Shown piece by piece: positions 7,307-10,950 of a stretch of 10,950 nucleotides of DNA. This DNA comes from Discostella pseudostelligera. Lineage: Eukaryota > Bacillariophyta > Thalassiosirophyceae > Thalassiosirales > Thalassiosiraceae. The translations under genes and the position numbers were made by a program. Location of the stretch: assembly GCA_036940085.1 (NCBI GenBank), contig JALLBK010001412.1, positions 1 to 10,950 on the forward strand, read 5' to 3'. Position 1 is the first letter of the stretch, and every line of letters begins with the position of its first letter. Under the pieces are notes generated by a model. That model was not told the origin of the DNA. It did not search any database and saw only the letters and a program-made list of their open reading frames with translations.

Positions 7307-8837
7307 TAGTACATCCACCGCTGCAAAGTCGTCAAGACAATCAGCCAGCAGAAGAGCTGCCAATGGTCAATCAGCAATTCGTCGAAGAAAGCGTACGTCA
7401 GAACCAGGCAGGGCAGCATGCATCGGCACGCTCCTCTTCGCCACAGTGGGAGTACCTCTCGTATTGATCACAAGACGTCTGCGGCAAGTCAGCAACACCA
7501 ATGCCGACGCATCATCAAATAATGGTCGAACAGTACTTCAATGGAAATCCAAACACAAAAAATCAGCAATCAATCCAGCCAACATTCCCACTCTAGACGA
7601 TTTGGAGGCCGAAGAACGAGCGCATCAACGTGAAGCACGGTATCAATCACTCTATAAACTCAAATTTGACGAATCTTCACTTGGATATGATATCTACAAC
7701 TGCCCATCCACACCACCAAAGGACTACCCCAAATCATGGAAATCCACTGACCTATTGAGCAATTGGAATCCCAATGATGTAGTCACAACAACTCCACGGG
7801 ATATCTACCAAGGATTATGTGTCTTTGACTATCAAACACAATACACTGCTGCATTGAATTATCGCAAATCGGAGAAACCATTCATTATTCGAAATGATCC
7901 AAAAGTAACTGCCGTTGCTCGGCGATGGGGAGATGATCCAGAATACTTACATCGTGTATTTGGAGATGCAAAAGAGTTTCGAACTGAACGATCCCCCACC
8001 AACCAATTCATGTATTATCGAATTCGTGGCAAGAAACATCCACCTAAGGATTATATACCACCACCCAATGATGAAATTGAGATGACATTTGGGGAATGGC
8101 TTGAGCATGCTATTGAAAAGGATGGAGTTGCATTGGGAGTTGAGGATATGATTGCCAAATCGAAAGTATTGAAGGAACGGAGGATGAGTTTGATACAACA
8201 GAATGAGAAGAGGACGGATGATGAGCATGGTGGCGATGATCCTTTGGAAGATGACGAGATGAAAGTAAAAGATGAAGATAGTGAGGAAGCCAAAGATGAA
8301 AAATATTATTACTTCCGCATGAATGCCGACCTTCGTAGCGATAAGAAGGAAGCCAAATTTATCTATGACGAATTGCCCTTCTTCGATCCACGGAAGAAAG
8401 ACTCTCAATTTTACATTGTCAATCCATTGGAGCAACGAGGGATTAATTGTCGGTTTGGAATGAGAGGAATCACTGCTGCCAATCACTTTGATATGTCACG
8501 GAATACAATTGCCATCTTTGGCGGGGAACGGCGGTATGTGTTGGCTGCACCGAGTCAATGCGATAAGATGGCACTGTACCCCCGGAATCATCCAAGCTTA
8601 CGACATTCCTCGTTTGACTGGAGCAATCCCGATGAATGGGAGGAACATCCCGAGTTTAAAGATGCGCTTATCAGTGAAGTTGTATTGCATGAGGGTGATA
8701 TTCTGTATTTACCGACAAATTGGTTTCACTATATCGTCAACTTGTCTTTGAATTATCAGTGCAATGCACGGAGTGGCACTACGCTTGAGTCTTCGAAAGT
8801 AATTGAAGATTGCGGATTCCATATGCCGTCGCAATGA
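7281..8837 (+). CDS. Membrane-anchored JmjC/cupin_8 Fe(II)/2-oxoglutarate oxygenase
   Basis: Single exon, 518 residues. The start is fixed by an in-frame TGA at 7269-7271, 12 bases ahead. The N-terminal ~45 residues are strongly basic (R-R-R-K-R), then one hydrophobic span at about 46-64, then basic residues; this fits a type II anchor in ER or Golgi with the enzyme in the lumen. The catalytic part has the cupin_8/JmjC pattern: a substrate-side strand K-P-F-I-I-R (199-204), H-F-D (His402, Asp404) as the HxD metal motif, G-G-E-R-R-Y-V-L following it, H-E-G-D-I-L-Y-L-P (470-478), and W-F-H with His483 as the third iron ligand. The family hydroxylates or demethylates proteins or RNA; the substrate here is unknown. 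An inserted charged region at about 293-340 (many Glu, Asp, Lys) separates the two halves and is probably a flexible loop. JMJD-type soluble enzymes usually lack such an anchor. Confidence 0.87.
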   Translation: MTDLQHRRSSTSTAAKSSRQSASRRAANGQSAIRRRKRTSEPGRAACIGTLLFATVGVPLVLITRRLRQVSNTNADASSNNGRTVLQWKSKHKKSAINPANIPTLDDLEAEERAHQREARYQSLYKLKFDESSLGYDIYNCPSTPPKDYPKSWKSTDLLSNWNPNDVVTTTPRDIYQGLCVFDYQTQYTAALNYRKSEKPFIIRNDPKVTAVARRWGDDPEYLHRVFGDAKEFRTERSPTNQFMYYRIRGKKHPPKDYIPPPNDEIEMTFGEWLEHAIEKDGVALGVEDMIAKSKVLKERRMSLIQQNEKRTDDEHGGDDPLEDDEMKVKDEDSEEAKDEKYYYFRMNADLRSDKKEAKFIYDELPFFDPRKKDSQFYIVNPLEQRGINCRFGMRGITAANHFDMSRNTIAIFGGERRYVLAAPSQCDKMALYPRNHPSLRHSSFDWSNPDEWEEHPEFKDALISEVVLHEGDILYLPTNWFHYIVNLSLNYQCNARSGTTLESSKVIEDCGFHMPSQ

Positions 8838-8999
8838 TGATGAGAAGTGCGAGCGAGCGAGCGAGAGGAATTTCAACAGCAGAAAGAACCATTGCACAGT
8901 GATGAACATTTGACATCGAATTAATACATGTTAATATTCATACTAAATCATCCAGCTGAAATAATTAACGCTCCATCCAAGCTAGTTGTTGCAATTCAC
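8838..8999. other. Convergent 3' region between genes 5 and 6 (162 bp)
   Basis: Both genes end here, so the two transcripts must finish within or across this short, AT-rich stretch. I see no stem-loop or gene. Overlapping 3' ends are likely. Confidence 0.55.
8849..8864 (+). repeat. (GCGA)4 microsatellite
   Basis: Four perfect GCGA units begin 12 bases after the gene 5 stop codon, in the 3' untranslated region. Probably neutral slippage sequence. Confidence 0.85.
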
Positions 9000-10403
9000 T
9001 CATGATACTGGTTGGTATTCCGGCCATTTCTCCATCTGCTTCTCCATCACCGGAATGAACCATCCCCGACATCGATCCCACTGATGCAACGCCGGGGCCA
9101 CCCGTGTGGGACTATCCTCCATTTCATGAGGATTAAGTACAAGCGAATTCACATTATCGATGACCATCATATCCTTCTGACTCGTAGCATTCTTTTGTCC
9201 CAGGGCACCATTGACACATGGTTTCCCCATGGTTAAGACTGGTCCTGTCCCCCATGGCAATGTCTTCGTTTGGTGGATGTAGCCAAATTGACCTCGGTAG
9301 TAGAGATAATTCATGGTCCATTGATCGGTAGTGGAGGGTGATCGACATTCGGGACGACCCTTGTTGTTATTCTTCTGAAATTCATCCACCAAGACGGATA
9401 AGAAGCGATGTATCCCCATGCGTGTTCCCAAGACAGTTCCCGAACATAACATAGGTCGATCAATTATATCCTCTGCTTTCACATTCTCTTTGCCATAACA
9501 CGGTTCGACATGAGAAGTATATCGATGACTTTGTCCAATATTCGTTGCCCTATGCGGTGACTCTGGCATTGTATTGGTAAACTGTGCCACCTCCTCGACC
9601 AACATCAAATCATGGACGGCATTACTAGGATCGCCCAACGATGCAAATGGATCATTCTGAAAGAAAATATCACGTGTATCAATCACCATTGACCAACCAG
9701 TACAGGTTTTACAGGCATGTAGCCACCGTCGGGCCATTTCAAAACGACCCCATTCAAGCTTTAAATCTTCTAATCCAGCTGAGCATATGGCACGAACTGC
9801 ATTGCCGGTGTTGGAGACTCCATCTAGAATGGATGCACTACAATTGGCAATATCGACTGCGTAGTAGGTAACATTCATTGCATTGAGATACTCCTGTTCT
9901 TTGATAGGAATAGCTGGATTTACCCCCATGATGATATGTCCATCATATCCATTATTTCGAAGTGACCCAACTAGTCTCATCCACCCGGGGAAAAATCGAG
10001 GATAGGACGCCAATCCTAAAATTGCATTTGAGCCAGGAGGGAATAGAGTTGAGGGTTGATGCAATAATGTTTCGGCTGGGGGTGGCACTGGCATGTTCAT
10101 CAACTTATGAATGTACTTGTCTTGACCTACATCTATGGGAAAATTGGGAAGATTGACATAGTTGTCATGATTACCCGCACGAAATTCATCAGGTGTGAAT
10201 ACCGTCCCATATGGAAGCTTTTTGCCACCAGTATCGACACGCAGTGATGGATGTGATGGAGTCGACGACGATGAAATTTTGTAGGATAAGTGCAATGTCC
10301 AAGCGGTCAGATATGTAGCCACTAATATGAACAAACTTGAGTTCCTCTTTATTGATGTGGGGAGGGTGAGGGTGAAGGCATGCTTTCTCTTTACCGTAAC
10401 CAT
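9000..10403 (-). CDS. Type II membrane glycosyltransferase-like protein with DTRD motif
   Basis: Single exon, 467 residues. The start is fixed by an in-frame TAG on the complement at 10407-10409. A short basic N-terminus (K-R-K near 5-7, K-R at 19-20) is followed by one hydrophobic span at about 22-42 and a Ser/Pro-rich stem, the classic layout of a Golgi type II glycosyltransferase. The catalytic-like region starts near residue 125. It contains a Rossmann-like strand ending in S-M-V-I-D-T-R-D-I-F-F-Q-N-D-P-F (238-253); D-T-R-D (242-245) stands where GT-A enzymes carry the metal-binding DxD. Further on are C-S-G-T-V-L-G (320-326), D-Q-W (360-362) and H-Q-W-D (440-443), a pattern of nucleotide-sugar transferases in which a late His can contact the metal. 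Candidate N-glycosylation sites are N21, N177, N187 and N405. I cannot name the sugar, acceptor or orthologue; a CAZy or DUF family match would be needed. Confidence 0.8.
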   Translation of the reverse strand: MVTVKRKHAFTLTLPTSIKRNSSLFILVATYLTAWTLHLSYKISSSSTPSHPSLRVDTGGKKLPYGTVFTPDEFRAGNHDNYVNLPNFPIDVGQDKYIHKLMNMPVPPPAETLLHQPSTLFPPGSNAILGLASYPRFFPGWMRLVGSLRNNGYDGHIIMGVNPAIPIKEQEYLNAMNVTYYAVDIANCSASILDGVSNTGNAVRAICSAGLEDLKLEWGRFEMARRWLHACKTCTGWSMVIDTRDIFFQNDPFASLGDPSNAVHDLMLVEEVAQFTNTMPESPHRATNIGQSHRYTSHVEPCYGKENVKAEDIIDRPMLCSGTVLGTRMGIHRFLSVLVDEFQKNNNKGRPECRSPSTTDQWTMNYLYYRGQFGYIHQTKTLPWGTGPVLTMGKPCVNGALGQKNATSQKDMMVIDNVNSLVLNPHEMEDSPTRVAPALHQWDRCRGWFIPVMEKQMEKWPEYQPVS

Positions 10404-10950
10404 CCTCTACCAAACGCGTACTACGTACTACAGCCAAAAGAGATCCAGCCAAAGACAAAACAACTTGTAGTGGTGATGAACATAGGTGATGGACTATTCG
10501 TTGGGTGTAATATCGCGCCGGTACTTCTACGGAAGGTGGTCATACGAGGCGGCGGCCATGGCAATGGTGGATGGTGGGTGCGAATTCGTTAGTAATGGTA
10601 ATTGATTTATGGACCGATTCTCAATTCTCGAGAATAAGTGATCTAATTTCGCGTCTTATTGAAAATCAAAGCCTAAACGTCGAAAATGTATCTAATAGAC
10701 CACTTGAAGTTGAAACTCTACGAGCGCCACCAACCGCAACCGTAAGGGAGGTGCTTCCTCATTTTCTTGTATCGTAGACGCAAACGAGATCCACCTGGAT
10801 CTATATTTACGCTGACTATGCCGCGAAACTACCTAGATGATAGCGTCCGTTCCCGTAAGAAGGAATGAAAATGGCGGGAACGGTGGTGTGGACAGACAGA
10901 CGCTCTTGACATGCGCGGAACAGGCTCGCTGGCGACCTCTGGCGACGTCA
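10404..10950. promoter_or_regulatory. Upstream region of gene 6, right end of window (547 bp)
   Basis: Probably the promoter and leader of gene 6, perhaps shared with a gene beyond the edge. It contains a CGTACTA direct repeat at about 10417-10430. An ATG-initiated 68-codon frame (10571-10777, + strand) has no recognisable feature. An inverted E2F-like core lies at 10873-10880. Nothing else is supported. Confidence 0.5.
10873..10880 (-). promoter_or_regulatory. Inverted E2F-like core (GGCGGGAA)
   Basis: The reverse complement of the TTCCCGCC core found upstream of genes 3 and 4. It is 470 bp from the gene 6 start, so it may belong to a neighbouring gene to the right instead. Confidence 0.3.

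Noticed and set aside
7947..8486. 179-codon open frame on the complement, opposite gene 5
   Set aside because: It lies wholly antisense to a well-supported enzyme, is hydrophobic without a recognisable motif, and is best explained as a shadow of the sense codon use.
10571..10777. 68-codon ATG-initiated frame on the + strand
   Set aside because: It has an ATG and a stop but no motif, no repeat of a known fold and no clear promoter. It is too short to call without transcript or homology evidence.
1..10950. Possible tRNA, rRNA, CRISPR array, transposon or viral remnant
   Set aside because: I saw no cloverleaf-like segment, conserved rRNA stretch, regularly spaced repeats, terminal inverted repeats, or transposase or reverse-transcriptase motifs.

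Overview
The window looks like nuclear DNA of a diatom (a stramenopile), probably centric. The genes are dense and protein-coding. Their introns are short (75-102 bp), with GT-AG ends and matching phases. The first protein carries a hydrophobic stretch followed by a D-S-F-A-P junction, which resembles the 'ASAFAP' plastid-import signal of diatoms. There are no bacterial operon features, no rRNA or tRNA that I can see, no mobile element and no CRISPR array. The species is not determined.

Layout, left to right. (1) 2-1746, + strand: a WD40 beta-propeller protein whose start codon lies left of the window; one 86-bp intron; probable plastid or secretory targeting. (2) 2024-3526, - strand: a proline/serine-rich, probably phospho-regulated protein ending in a compact conserved-looking basic/aromatic domain, assembled across a 19-nt microexon. 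Genes 1 and 2 converge. (3) 4423-4913, + strand: a 138-residue four-helix membrane protein of probable Tim17/Tim22/NDUFA11 type, with one 74-bp intron; it diverges from gene 2 over an 896-bp shared upstream region. (4) 5354-6889, + strand: a glycogenin-like family 8 glycosyltransferase, with one 102-bp intron. (5) 7281-8837, + strand, no intron: a membrane-anchored JmjC/cupin_8 type Fe(II)/2-oxoglutarate oxygenase. (6) 9000-10403, - strand, no intron: a type II membrane protein resembling a GT-A glycosyltransferase with a D-T-R-D motif; it converges with gene 5. The last ~550 bp (10404-10950) are the upstream side of gene 6 and hold no gene I can support.

Three neighbours (4, 5, 6) have chemistry that fits carbohydrate or secretory-pathway biology: two glycosyltransferases and one anchored hydroxylase. 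Eukaryotic neighbours need not be functionally linked, so this is only suggestive. The most notable signals are the plastid-type presequence on a WD40 protein, the 19-nt microexon placed exactly at the entry to the conserved C-terminal domain of gene 2, the repeated E2F-like TTCCCGCC element upstream of genes 3 and 4 and again near the right edge, and short upstream ATG reading frames that overlap the start codons of genes 4 and 5.
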